Shown here piece after piece: positions 36,918 through 45,700 of a DNA stretch of 64,000 bases (position 1 is the first letter of the stretch; the number at the start of each line of letters is the position of its first letter). A program made the translations under genes and the position numbers. This DNA comes from Rhodobiaceae bacterium (lineage in GTDB: Bacteria; Pseudomonadota; Alphaproteobacteria; Parvibaculales; Parvibaculaceae). The stretch is from assembly GCA_021404525.1 (NCBI GenBank), contig JAAWWE010000003.1, positions 290,680 through 354,679 of the forward strand. Direction: 5' to 3'. The notes beneath the pieces were generated by a model, which was given only the letters and a program-made list of their open reading frames with translations, did not search any database and was not told the DNA's origin.

Positions 36918-37733
36918 CTAGGCTAGGCCGCCTTTTGCGACGAAATAGGGGTTGTCCAAACCTCGTTCCAGCTTTCCATATTTGAGCGGTGAGCCATCCA
37001 TTTCATCAACACGCCCGCCCGCGCCAGACAGCACAGCATGACCTGCTGCGGTGTCCCATTCCATTGTTCGGCCATGGCGTGGATAGATGTCAGCTTCGCC
37101 TGCAGCAATCAAACAGAATTTCAAAGAAGAACCAGCGGTTAGAAAATCCTTGATGTTGTACATCTCTAGATATTCGTCGGTTTTGTGATCGCGATGGGAT
37201 CTGCTGGCGACAGCGATCATTCCTTTGGGATCTGCTTTGCGTACCGTCAAGCGTGCGGGCTTTGTCGCTTTTTCGAGAGAACCTTTTGCGTCCGGTGCAA
37301 TGTCCTGTTCGTAGGCTTTTTCGGGGCCAGCCGAATAGAACATACGATTTTTTGCGGGCGCATAAACAACGCCCATGGTTGGGCAGCCCTCTTCGATGAG
37401 AGCAATATTGACTGTGAATTCTCCGTTCTTGTTGATGAATTCACGCGTGCCATCTAGCGGATCAACCAGAAAGAAGGCGGGTCCGACTTCTGGCTTCGCG
37501 CCTGCTGCAGTAGCTTCCTCAGACACGATAGGGATGCCTGGTGCAGCCTTTGCAAGTGCTGGGAGGATAATGTCCTCCGCGTCTTGGTCAGCCGCCGTCA
37601 CCGGTGTTTTATCGTCCTTCTCATTCACGACAATATCGGTCACGTAATGATCCATGATGGCAGCACCTGCTTGCACAGCGATTCGGCAGAGAGCTTCCAT
37701 CAGCTCATTTCGGTCGCCTTGGAACTTTGTCAC
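36918..37733 (-). CDS. cysQ: 3'(2'),5'-bisphosphate nucleotidase
   Basis: CysQ hydrolyses PAP formed in sulfate assimilation to AMP and phosphate. The GTG at 37731-37733 was chosen because GAGGA lies eight bases upstream; it gives 271 residues. Metal-binding motifs of the inositol-monophosphatase superfamily are present: TAADQDAE, the SEEA segment, DPLDGTREFI, and EWDTAAGHAVLSGAGG near the C-terminus. It is convergent with fnrL and divergent from chpT. Confidence 0.92.
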   Translation of the reverse strand: MTKFQGDRNELMEALCRIAVQAGAAIMDHYVTDIVVNEKDDKTPVTAADQDAEDIILPALAKAAPGIPIVSEEATAAGAKPEVGPAFFLVDPLDGTREFINKNGEFTVNIALIEEGCPTMGVVYAPAKNRMFYSAGPEKAYEQDIAPDAKGSLEKATKPARLTVRKADPKGMIAVASRSHRDHKTDEYLEMYNIKDFLTAGSSLKFCLIAAGEADIYPRHGRTMEWDTAAGHAVLSGAGGRVDEMDGSPLKYGKLERGLDNPYFVAKGGLA

Positions 37734-37902
37734 GCGCGCTTTCCTCACATTTTGGCCGTCCCGGAAGGCCGGAGAACAGCATTTTCCGGGCCGGCAGGTC
37801 AATTGATCTTTTCAGACAGGTTTGAGGGCGGAACAGGGTTGGCCCGGAGCCACCAGAAATGGTATCAGCGGCCATGGCGGATGGTTAACCCCGGGGGGAT
37901 CG

Positions 37903-38550
37903 ATGGGACAGGCAAACGAGATTGAGGCTTTGGATCTGGCTGCGCTTTTGTGTAGCCGAGTTTGTCATGATGTGATCAGTCCCGTCGGCGCTATTACCAA
38001 CGGTCTTGAGGTTCTCGAAGACGAAGATGATGCTGAAATGCAGCGCTATGCGATGGAGCTCATTCAGAAGAGTGCGACGCAGGCGTCCTCCAAATTACAG
38101 TTCGCTCGCTTGGCTTTTGGAGCTGCCGGTTCCGCTGGGGCGTCTTTGGATCTAAATGACGCCAAAGATGTGGCAATGGGCTTTGTCTCCCACGAGAAAG
38201 CGGAGATGACATGGAATGGGCCTTCGGCGGTTATGCCGAAGGATCTCGTCAAACTGCTCCTTAACATGATCCTTATCGCACTGGCTGCTATCCCGCGTGG
38301 AGGCAATATCTCACTTGATATCTCAGGAGATCCGGAGCGACCAACTTTTTCGCTGATATCGAAAGGGATCAATGCACGTGTGCCGACGGAGACTGAGCGT
38401 TTCCTCAATGGCCGCTCTGCAGATGACGTGCTTGATGCGCGTGCGATCCAGCCCTATTTCACGGGCCTCGTGGCCCGTGAGTGTAAGATGGACATTTCCG
38501 CGGCGATGGATGGTGAAGATTTCCGGCTGATCGCGAAGGCAGCGGGCTAA
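37903..38550 (+). CDS. chpT: Histidine phosphotransferase ChpT
   Basis: ChpT passes phosphate from CckA to CtrA and CpdR. From the ATG at 37903 (GGGGGGAT upstream) it has 215 residues. The phospho-accepting helix is LCSRVCHDVISPVGAITNGLEVL, with H22 as the phosphorylation site, and the C-terminal domain has a degenerate ATPase-like fold without ATP-binding boxes. It lies immediately upstream of the chemotaxis operon and 6.5 kb from ctrA, its target. Confidence 0.92.
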   Translation: MGQANEIEALDLAALLCSRVCHDVISPVGAITNGLEVLEDEDDAEMQRYAMELIQKSATQASSKLQFARLAFGAAGSAGASLDLNDAKDVAMGFVSHEKAEMTWNGPSAVMPKDLVKLLLNMILIALAAIPRGGNISLDISGDPERPTFSLISKGINARVPTETERFLNGRSADDVLDARAIQPYFTGLVARECKMDISAAMDGEDFRLIAKAAG

Positions 38551-38703
38551 CCTATTTCAGGCAACTAGCCGTTTTCCTGGCCCTATTTCTTGAAGAACTC
38601 GTCCTGGCTGTGACGATGATCCCAGCCTGGAGGTTTCTGCGCGCCTCGAAAAACGGTCCCATTTTCACCCTATGGTTGTGAGGTAAACCAAAAGCACGGC
38701 TTT

Positions 38704-38719
38704 TTCAGAGGTTTTTAAC
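38704..38719 (+). promoter_or_regulatory. Candidate CtrA box upstream of cheA
   Basis: TTCA-N7-TTAAC, one mismatch from the CtrA consensus TTAA-N7-TTAAC, about 100 bp before the cheA ATG. The rest of the 265-bp gap between chpT and cheA has no gene. Confidence 0.4.
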
Positions 38720-38815
38720 AGTTCACAGGCACGATCTCCCCAATGTCGATGGTCCGCTCAACAGGACCGAGACCAAGTCACTGCTCCTAAGAGCAGGTTG
38801 ATATGAGGGGCTGAG

Positions 38816-41632
38816 ATGGACGATCTGCTAAGCGAATTTCTTACTGAGACCAATGAAAGTCTCGATGTTGTCGATGTTGAACTGGTCAAGTTCGAGCAAG
38901 AACCGAACAATGACGAGATACTCAGTAACATCTTCCGGTTGGTTCACACGGTCAAAGGAACTTGTGGGTTTCTAGGGCTGCCACGTCTGGAGGCTCTCGC
39001 GCATGCCGCTGAGACCCTGATGGGCAAGTACCGCGACGGCATGGCCGTCACTGATGATGGTGTGACCATCATTCTTCACTCCATCGACCGGATTAAAGAA
39101 ATCCTGGCTGAGCTCGAAGCCACTGAAGCAGAGCCGCAAGGTGTCGATGCTGATCTGATCGACAAATTGGTGGTTCTGTCTGAAGGGGGAACAACCGTTG
39201 AGGCTGCTGGTGAGGTGGCCGCTGCTCCGGAGGCGCCGGCAGAACCTGCTCAGCCAGAGCGTGAATTGCGCCCCGGCGAGGTCTCTGAGGAGGAGCTTGA
39301 GCGTGCATTCCAGGAAGCTGAAGGGCCAGAGGATATGGTGCCGTCTCCTGCTGAGGCAGAAGCCGCGGCACCTGTAGAGCCCGAACCAGCACCAGTTGCT
39401 GAAGCGCCGAAAGTAGAAGCTCCCAAAGCTGAAGCACCAAAAGCCGATGCCAAATCAAATGATGGCGCGCAAAAGAAAGAAGGCTCTGTTGCAGCTCAGT
39501 CCATTCGGGTGAATGTTGATACGCTCGAAAATCTTATGACGATGGTGTCTGAGCTTGTTCTTACGCGCAATCAGCTGATGGAGATGGTGCGCCGCCTCGA
39601 TGATAGCGAGTTCAAAGTTCCGCTGCAGCGCCTGTCCAATGTGACGGGGGAGCTTCAGGGTGCTGTCATGGAAACGCGGATGCAGCCGATCGGCAATGCC
39701 TGGCAGAAACTGCCTCGTATCATTCGCGATCTCTCCAAAGAGCTTGATAAGAAGATCGACCTTGAGATGGTTGGGGCTGACACAGAGCTCGACCGTCAGG
39801 TTCTTGATCTTATCAAAGACCCGCTTACGCATATGGTCCGCAACTCAGCGGACCACGGTCTGGAAGGCCCTGAAGAACGTGTCGCGGCAGGCAAGTCTGA
39901 AAAAGGACGTGTCACGCTGCGCGCCTATCATGAAGGTGGTCACATCATTATCGAGATTGAAGATGATGGGCGCGGCCTTAATGTTGAGCGGATTAAGCAG
40001 AAAGTGGCCTCCAACGGGCTGGCTACGGAAGCAGAGCTCGAGAAGCTCACCGAGCAGCAGATCTGCCGCTTCATCTTCCATCCGGGTCTCTCAACAGCGG
40101 CAGAAGTTACAAGCGTCTCTGGCCGCGGCGTCGGCATGGATGTGGTGCGCACCAACATTGAGTTGATTGGTGGTTCGATTGATCTCCGCACAGCTGCCGG
40201 TAAAGGTTCGACCTTTACGATCAAGATCCCGCTCACATTGGCCATTGTATCGGCTCTTATTGTTGAGTCCGCCAATGAGCGCTTTGCCATTCCTCAGCTT
40301 GCTGTTGTTGAGCTTGTGCGGGCAAAAGCAGACAGCGAGCATCGGATTGAGCACATCAACAAGACACCGGTCTTGCGGTTGCGCAATCACTTGCTGCCAC
40401 TCGTCTTTATGGATGACCTTCTTCAATTGGAGCGTGTTGCGCCGGAATCTTGCGAACAGGCTGATGTCGACGTTCAGGAAGAGGGCGACGTCGAAATCGT
40501 TGATGCCGCAAATTCAAACCCTGAGCCGGTACGCCGGACTGCGGAGAATGAAGAAGCATTCATCGTCGTAACCCATGTTGGTGACCAACAGTTTGGTATT
40601 GTCGTCGATAGCGTTTTCGACACGGAAGAGATTGTCGTCAAACCAGCGGCTTCTATCCTTCGTGATATCACGATGTTCTCAGGCAACACGATCCTCGGTG
40701 ATGGCAGTGTCATCATGATTGTCGACCCGAATGGTATTGCCCAGTCCATCACCAGCGAGCTTTCAGAAGCAACTGATGAAGCAGGCGCAGCGGAAGAAGG
40801 CGCAGGCGGCGTTGACGGTGAGATGTCACTGCTCGTCTTCCGTGCCGGTTCTGAAGAGCCGAAGGCAGTGCCACTGTCTCTCGTAACGCGGCTTGAGGAA
40901 TTTGATATTGCTGATCTGGAGCATTCAAACGATCAGAGCCTCATTCAGTATCGCGGCAAACTGATGCCGATCATCAATGTTGTTGATAGTGCACCGCTCA
41001 AGACCGAGGGCCGTCAACCTGTATTGGTGTTTACTGAAGACGAGCGGTCTATTGGTCTTGCGGTCGACGAAATCGTCGACATTGTTACAGACCAGCTGAA
41101 TGTCGAGCTTACATCCGAAATGCCTGGCATGATGGGTTCCGCAATTGTCCGCGGCAAAGCCACGGAAGTGCTGGATGTTGGCCACTATCTGACGCAAGTC
41201 TTCGAAGACTGGTTCCGGAAAGAAGGACCGGCTGGTGTTCCAGAAGCCTATGGCAAGAAAGTGCTTTTGGTCGATGACAGTTCGTTCTTCCGAGCGATTG
41301 TCCGACCGATGCTGAGCATGGCTGGTTACGATGTCACTGAAGTGACGTGTGGCGCTGACGCGCTTGCCCTTCGCGAAAAGGGTGATGAGTATGACGTCAT
41401 CATCTCAGACATTGAAATGCCCGGTATGAGTGGCTTTGAGTTTGCTGGCGCCGTTAAATCTGATGGTGCGTGGATGAATACGCCGCTCGTTGCGCTTTCT
41501 GCGCATGGCACTGCTGAGGACCTAAACCGAGGTCGTGACGCCGGGTTTGATGATTATGTTGCGAAGTTCGACCGCGATGGCCTTGTGCAGGTCGTGAATG
41601 AAATTGTTACGTGTAAGGGAGAAGCGGCATGA
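38816..41632 (+). CDS. cheA: Hybrid chemotaxis kinase CheA with two CheW domains and a receiver
   Basis: The 938-residue protein has an HPt domain with H44 (FRLVHTVKGTCGFLGL), a long Pro/Ala/Glu linker (about 130-225), a dimerisation helix (ENLMTMVSELVLTRNQLMEMV), an HATPase domain (MVRNSADHGLEGPEERVA; EDDGRGL; GRGVGMDVV), a CheW-like domain, a second CheW-like unit (about 675-800), and a C-terminal receiver (about 814-938) with D865 and K917. E. coli CheA lacks the last two. The receiver may act as a phosphate sink. There is no P2 domain recognisable. It heads cheA-cheW-cheY-cheB-cheR. Confidence 0.93.
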   Translation: MDDLLSEFLTETNESLDVVDVELVKFEQEPNNDEILSNIFRLVHTVKGTCGFLGLPRLEALAHAAETLMGKYRDGMAVTDDGVTIILHSIDRIKEILAELEATEAEPQGVDADLIDKLVVLSEGGTTVEAAGEVAAAPEAPAEPAQPERELRPGEVSEEELERAFQEAEGPEDMVPSPAEAEAAAPVEPEPAPVAEAPKVEAPKAEAPKADAKSNDGAQKKEGSVAAQSIRVNVDTLENLMTMVSELVLTRNQLMEMVRRLDDSEFKVPLQRLSNVTGELQGAVMETRMQPIGNAWQKLPRIIRDLSKELDKKIDLEMVGADTELDRQVLDLIKDPLTHMVRNSADHGLEGPEERVAAGKSEKGRVTLRAYHEGGHIIIEIEDDGRGLNVERIKQKVASNGLATEAELEKLTEQQICRFIFHPGLSTAAEVTSVSGRGVGMDVVRTNIELIGGSIDLRTAAGKGSTFTIKIPLTLAIVSALIVESANERFAIPQLAVVELVRAKADSEHRIEHINKTPVLRLRNHLLPLVFMDDLLQLERVAPESCEQADVDVQEEGDVEIVDAANSNPEPVRRTAENEEAFIVVTHVGDQQFGIVVDSVFDTEEIVVKPAASILRDITMFSGNTILGDGSVIMIVDPNGIAQSITSELSEATDEAGAAEEGAGGVDGEMSLLVFRAGSEEPKAVPLSLVTRLEEFDIADLEHSNDQSLIQYRGKLMPIINVVDSAPLKTEGRQPVLVFTEDERSIGLAVDEIVDIVTDQLNVELTSEMPGMMGSAIVRGKATEVLDVGHYLTQVFEDWFRKEGPAGVPEAYGKKVLLVDDSSFFRAIVRPMLSMAGYDVTEVTCGADALALREKGDEYDVIISDIEMPGMSGFEFAGAVKSDGAWMNTPLVALSAHGTAEDLNRGRDAGFDDYVAKFDRDGLVQVVNEIVTCKGEAA

Positions 41633-42141
41633 GTACCTCTAGCGAAACAGCTGGTTTGGACGAAACTGTAACGACCGATGATAGCTTTGTCCTTGACGGG
41701 GCGACGTCGGAATACATCACTGTGATGATCGGTGATCAGCTATTCGGGATTTCGGTCCCGATGGTTCAGGATGTTTTCATGCCTGAGTCTGTCACGCCAG
41801 TTCCCATGGCGATGCCTGAAGTTGCTGGCGTTCTCAATATGCGTGGCCGGATCGTGACGGCGATTGATATGCGCCGCCGGTTGGACCTGCCGCCTCGCAC
41901 CGATGGCAAAACCGGCCTCGCTGTGGGTGTTGAATATCGCGGTGAGTCCTACGGTCTCGTGATTGACAGTGTGGGCGAAGTGTTGCGGGTCAGCGATTCA
42001 TCGCTTGAGCGCAATCCTTCTAACCTTGACCCACGCTGGCGGTCCATTTCCATGGGCGTTCAGCAGCTTAAAGACCGGTTGATGGTTCTCATTGACGTGG
42101 AAAAGGTTCTCGACTTTCAAGGGCGTTCAATCGCGGCTTAA
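41629..42141 (+). CDS. cheW: Chemotaxis adaptor CheW
   Basis: The 170-residue single-domain protein couples receptors to CheA. The CheW core runs from EYITVMIGDQLFGISVPMVQDVF to the end, with NMRGRIVTAIDMRRRLDLP as the conserved central segment and GLVIDSVGEVLRV after it. It starts inside the cheA stop region (4-bp overlap), so it is translationally coupled. The first 20 residues are acidic and probably flexible. Confidence 0.95.
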   Translation: MSTSSETAGLDETVTTDDSFVLDGATSEYITVMIGDQLFGISVPMVQDVFMPESVTPVPMAMPEVAGVLNMRGRIVTAIDMRRRLDLPPRTDGKTGLAVGVEYRGESYGLVIDSVGEVLRVSDSSLERNPSNLDPRWRSISMGVQQLKDRLMVLIDVEKVLDFQGRSIAA

Positions 42142-42167
42142 GGCTGGGTGGCGAAGCTAGGGACAAG

Positions 42168-42536
42168 ATGATGAAAACATGTTTGGTAGTAGATGACAGC
42201 TCGGTGATCCGTAAGGTTGCCCGGCGGATTCTTGAGGAGATGGATTTTTCTATCGCCGAAGCCGCTGACGGCAAGCAGGCATTGGACCAATGTGTCGGAT
42301 CCATGCCAGACGCTGTCCTGCTTGACTGGAATATGCCGGTGATGGATGGGCTGGAGTTTCTGACGGCCCTTCGCAAGTCAGATGGCGGCGATGAGCCTGT
42401 GGTCGTTTTCTGCACAACAGAGAACGATATGGCGCATATCAAGGACGCCATCTCTGCTGGGGCCAATGAGTACATTATGAAGCCCTTTGACAAAGAAATC
42501 ATCGAGTCCAAATTCGCCCAAGCCGGGCTCATTTAG
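42168..42536 (+). CDS. cheY: Response regulator CheY
   Basis: A 122-residue stand-alone receiver with the acidic pair in VVDDSS, phospho-accepting D53 (VLLDWNMPVMDGLEFL), T in FCTTEN, and K in IMKPFDKE. Two in-frame ATGs (42168 and 42171) are equally possible. Its place between cheW and cheB and the absence of an output domain support CheY. It may act on the flagellar motor or another target; a phosphatase gene is not seen in the window. Confidence 0.92.
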   Translation: MMKTCLVVDDSSVIRKVARRILEEMDFSIAEAADGKQALDQCVGSMPDAVLLDWNMPVMDGLEFLTALRKSDGGDEPVVVFCTTENDMAHIKDAISAGANEYIMKPFDKEIIESKFAQAGLI

Positions 42537-42567
42537 TACCGAACTCATTTAGGTAGGTTGCATTAAA

Positions 42568-43716
42568 GTGTCAGCGTTAGAGAAGCAATCTTCGCCCGCG
42601 AGTAGTGGCGGGACAAAAATCAAAGTCATGATTGTAGATGACTCGGTCGTCATTCGTGGTTTGATTGGGCGATGGCTTGATGCCTTGCCTGATATGGACG
42701 TTGTGGCCCGTTGCCGTAACGGACAGGATGCCGTTGAGCAGGCTGCCCGGATCAAGCCCGATGTCGTGGTCCTCGATATCGAAATGCCGGTAATGGATGG
42801 GCTTACAGCCCTTCCGAAGATACTAGAGGTCTCACCGACCTCCCGCGTGCTGATGGCCTCAACCCTGACGCGCAGAAATGCCAGCATTTCGATCAAGGCC
42901 CTGACGCTTGGGGCGACGGATTATGTGCCCAAGCCTGAGTCCACGCGCGATGGCCATGCTTCTGAGGATTTTCAAACGGAGCTGGTCGATAAGATCAGGG
43001 CCGTCGGGCAGGCTAGAAAGCCGAAGGCACCGCGCCGGGTGTTCGCTGCCGAAAAGACGGCAATTGCAAAAGGTACGATGGAGGCAGCTGCAGCAGCGCC
43101 AGGCCTGCAGTTCGTGCCAGCATCTAAAACGCGGCCGCGAATTTTGGCGGTCGGAAGCTCCACAGGCGGGCCGAAGGCGCTGTTTGATTTCTTTGAAGCA
43201 TTGTCACCTTCGCTATCACAGCTTCCGGTCGTTATTACGCAGCACATGCCGCCGACTTTTACCGCCATCCTGGCTGAGCACCTTAGCGGCAGTGCAAATC
43301 GCACCTGCGTTGAGGGAGAAGAGGGCATGGTTTTAGAGCCTGGGAAGATCTATATCGCTCCCGGCGGTAAGCACATGCTCATGAAAAAGGAAGGTACAAG
43401 CGTTCGCATTCACCTGGATGACGGCCCACCAGTGAACTTTTGTAAGCCAGCTGTTGACCCGATGCTTGATAGTCTTGTTCCGATTTATGGCGCCTCGTTG
43501 TTGGTTTGCATCTTGACGGGTATGGGCCACGACGGAAGAGATGGTTCAAAACGAGTCCAGTCCGAAGGGGGGACGATCATCGCTCAGGACGAGGCTTCGA
43601 GTGTGGTCTGGGGAATGCCCGGCGCTGTTGCTCAGGCAGGCATATGTCACAAGGTAGTGCCTTTAAAAGAACTGTCCGGGGTGGCATCGAAGCTAATTGA
43701 AGGGAGACGGCTATGA
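42568..43716 (+). CDS. cheB: Chemoreceptor glutamate methylesterase CheB
   Basis: The 382-residue protein begins with a GTG and has an N-terminal receiver (D70 in VVVLDIEMPVMDGL), a linker rich in Ala/Pro/Lys, and the methylesterase domain with the catalytic triad in GSSTGGPKALF (Ser), ITQHMPP (His) and GMGHDG (Asp). It demethylates or deamidates receptors in adaptation. It overlaps cheR by 4 bp. Confidence 0.96.
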   Translation: MSALEKQSSPASSGGTKIKVMIVDDSVVIRGLIGRWLDALPDMDVVARCRNGQDAVEQAARIKPDVVVLDIEMPVMDGLTALPKILEVSPTSRVLMASTLTRRNASISIKALTLGATDYVPKPESTRDGHASEDFQTELVDKIRAVGQARKPKAPRRVFAAEKTAIAKGTMEAAAAAPGLQFVPASKTRPRILAVGSSTGGPKALFDFFEALSPSLSQLPVVITQHMPPTFTAILAEHLSGSANRTCVEGEEGMVLEPGKIYIAPGGKHMLMKKEGTSVRIHLDDGPPVNFCKPAVDPMLDSLVPIYGASLLVCILTGMGHDGRDGSKRVQSEGGTIIAQDEASSVVWGMPGAVAQAGICHKVVPLKELSGVASKLIEGRRL

Positions 43717-44549
43717 CGCCAGAGGAATTTTCGTACCTGGCTGATTTTCTCAAGAAGGAATCTGGACTGGTCGTCAGCGAAAACAAAGGCTATCTGATTG
43801 AGAGTCGCCTACTTCCTATCGCGCGCGAGCAGGGGTTGGACGATGTTTCGGGCCTTGTGAATAAGATGCGTTCAGGCGCCCAAAAAGCACTGCTTGATGA
43901 AGTGACTGAAGCGATGACAACGAATGAGTCATTCTTTTTTCGCGACAAAACCCCTTTCACAATTTTTGAAGAGACGGTCCTTCCCAAGTTTCAGGAGAGT
44001 CGTGGTACGTCGCGCAAGCTTCGTATTTGGTGTGCAGCCGCATCAACCGGTCAGGAGCCTTATTCGATTGCGATGATCTTGAAGGAATGGGCGGAGAAAA
44101 ACCCCGCCTGGAACAGCGAGATTATCGGGACGGACCTGTCGTCAGACGTGCTCCGCCGCGCAAAACTTGGGCAATACACACAGTTTGAAGTCCAACGTGG
44201 GCTGCCCGTCCAGATGCTCATGAAGTATTTCCAGCAGGAGGGCAATGATTGGGAGGTTGCCTCCGAAATTCGGTCAATGGTCCAGTATCGCAAGCTGAAT
44301 CTTCTGGATAATTTCAGCAACCTGGGCAAATTTGACGTGATTTTCTGCCGGAATGTTCTGATCTATTTCGATCAGCCGACAAAAGCAGAGATCCTTGAGC
44401 GCATGTCGCAAATGCTCGCGCCTGACGGATATCTGTTCCTCGGGGCGGCGGAAACAGTGATCGGGATCACCGATTCATTCAAACCGCAAGCTGGTCAACG
44501 TGGGCTCTATGTGCCGGCTGCCCAACTAAAGGGTGCCGCGGTCGCCTGA
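43713..44549 (+). CDS. cheR: Chemoreceptor methyltransferase CheR
   Basis: The 278-residue protein has the small N-terminal helical domain (about 1-75), ITTNESFFFRD-like sequence at MTTNESFFFRDK, the SAM-binding motif RIWCAAASTGQEPYSIAM, and FDVIFCRNVLIYFD in the beta-4 strand. It ends the cheAWYBR operon and is followed by a terminator. No chemoreceptor gene is in the window. Confidence 0.96.
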   Translation: MTPEEFSYLADFLKKESGLVVSENKGYLIESRLLPIAREQGLDDVSGLVNKMRSGAQKALLDEVTEAMTTNESFFFRDKTPFTIFEETVLPKFQESRGTSRKLRIWCAAASTGQEPYSIAMILKEWAEKNPAWNSEIIGTDLSSDVLRRAKLGQYTQFEVQRGLPVQMLMKYFQQEGNDWEVASEIRSMVQYRKLNLLDNFSNLGKFDVIFCRNVLIYFDQPTKAEILERMSQMLAPDGYLFLGAAETVIGITDSFKPQAGQRGLYVPAAQLKGAAVA

Positions 44550-44570
44550 TCTCTCGGAGCGCTGAATAAC

Positions 44571-44603
44571 AAAAAGCCGCCTGCAATGCAGGCGGCTTTT
44601 TTT
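44571..44603 (+). terminator. Rho-independent terminator after cheR
   Basis: A perfect GCCGCCTGCA / TGCAGGCGGC stem with a run of seven T residues, flanked by A residues on the other side. Confidence 0.9.
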
Positions 44604-44637
44604 GTCCGGCGTGGATGGGAAAGGGCTGTGTCTGAGC

Positions 44638-44677
44638 AAAAAAGAAAGGACGCGCTCCCCCCGAAGCGGCGTCCTTT
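44638..44677 (-). terminator. Rho-independent terminator of ctrA
   Basis: On the minus strand AAAGGACGC-C-GCT and AGC-GCGTCCTTT form a stem with a G-rich loop, followed by CTTTTTT, about 45 bp after the ctrA stop. Confidence 0.85.
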
Positions 44678-44721
44678 CGTCTCCCCCAGATAGCGCAGAG
44701 AGAGAAGCTCGTGTTGGTCGA

Positions 44722-45423
44722 TTAGGCTGTTGCCTTTTCGACCTCAGCAACTGGGTCGCGCAGAACATAGCCACGGCCCCAGACAGTTTCGATGTAGTGT
44801 TCGCCATTTGTGGCTGCTGCAAGTTTCTTGCGAAGCTTACAGATGAACACGTCAATGATTTTGAGCTCTGGTTCGTCCATACCGCCATAGAGATGGTTTA
44901 AGAACATCTCTTTGGTCAGCGTGGTGCCCTTGCGGAGCGAAAGCAGCTCCAGCATCTGGTATTCCTTGCCGGTGAGGTGAACGCGCTGTGCGTCAACTTC
45001 CACCGTTTTGGTGTCCAGATTGACGGTCAGCTTACCAGTCGTGATGACTGACTGGGAATGACCCTTGGACCGGCGAACCACAGCGTGGATACGCGCGACC
45101 AGTTCGTCCTTGTGGAACGGCTTGGTCATATAGTCATCTGCGCCAAAGCCCAGACCGCGAACCTTGTTCTCAATGCCGGCGAGGCCGGACAGAATGAGAA
45201 TTGGGGTTCCGACTTTGCCTGTGCGCAATGTCTTAAGGACCTCATATCCGCTCATATCCGGCAGATTAAGATCCAGCAGGATAATGTCGTAATCGTACAA
45301 TTTCCCGAGGTCGACGCCTTCTTCACCTAAATCGGTGGTGTAAACGTTGAAACCCTCAGATTTGAGCATCAAATCAATGCTCTGCGCTGTCGCGCTATCG
45401 TCTTCAATCAACAGAACTCGCAT
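44722..45423 (-). CDS. ctrA: Cell-cycle response regulator CtrA
   Basis: The 233-residue OmpR/PhoB-type regulator matches CtrA along its length: [23 protein letters not shown] at the start, phospho-accepting D51 in [17 protein letters not shown], and a winged-helix domain with [30 protein letters not shown]. CtrA controls DNA replication, division and motility genes in alphaproteobacteria. It is monocistronic here, between the cheAWYBR operon and fliI. A GANTC site (45555-45559) and paired TTAA half sites lie upstream. Confidence 0.96.
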   Translation of the reverse strand: MRVLLIEDDSATAQSIDLMLKSEGFNVYTTDLGEEGVDLGKLYDYDIILLDLNLPDMSGYEVLKTLRTGKVGTPILILSGLAGIENKVRGLGFGADDYMTKPFHKDELVARIHAVVRRSKGHSQSVITTGKLTVNLDTKTVEVDAQRVHLTGKEYQMLELLSLRKGTTLTKEMFLNHLYGGMDEPELKIIDVFICKLRKKLAAATNGEHYIETVWGRGYVLRDPVAEVEKATA

Positions 45424-45503
45424 CGCAAGTCTGACCGGGCCCTACGTCACCGCAACCCGGCTCCCCTTGGTTAATCCATATTCAGAAACATAAGCTGATT
45501 TGG

Positions 45504-45517
45504 TTAACAAAGGTTAA
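45504..45517. promoter_or_regulatory. Paired TTAA half sites in the ctrA/fliI divergent region
   Basis: TTAA-CAAAGG-TTAA is a CtrA-like pair with a six-base spacer instead of seven, 81 bp upstream of the ctrA start. A GATTC (GANTC, the CcrM methylation motif) lies at 45555-45559. Both are features of autoregulated ctrA promoters in Caulobacter, but the off-by-one spacing makes this weak. Confidence 0.3.
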
Positions 45518-45630
45518 TCAGATCGAAAAAAATACACAAAATTTTCGGATACCGGATTCATACTCCGGTTAGCCTAATAAATAACGACCTAAGAAAGAGA
45601 TCGTCTTATCCCCAATAGTTGTACCCAAGG

Positions 45631-45646
45631 TTTACCGCGTCTTAAA
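45631..45646 (+). promoter_or_regulatory. Candidate CtrA box upstream of fliI
   Basis: TTTA-CCGCGTC-TTAA-A, one base from TTAA-N7-TTAA, about 55-70 bp upstream of the fliI start. Confidence 0.45.
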
Positions 45647-45700
45647 GCCTTCCGGCACATTATGCCTACCTGAGTGGTTTTAGCCGGGTTTTCGGCTTGA

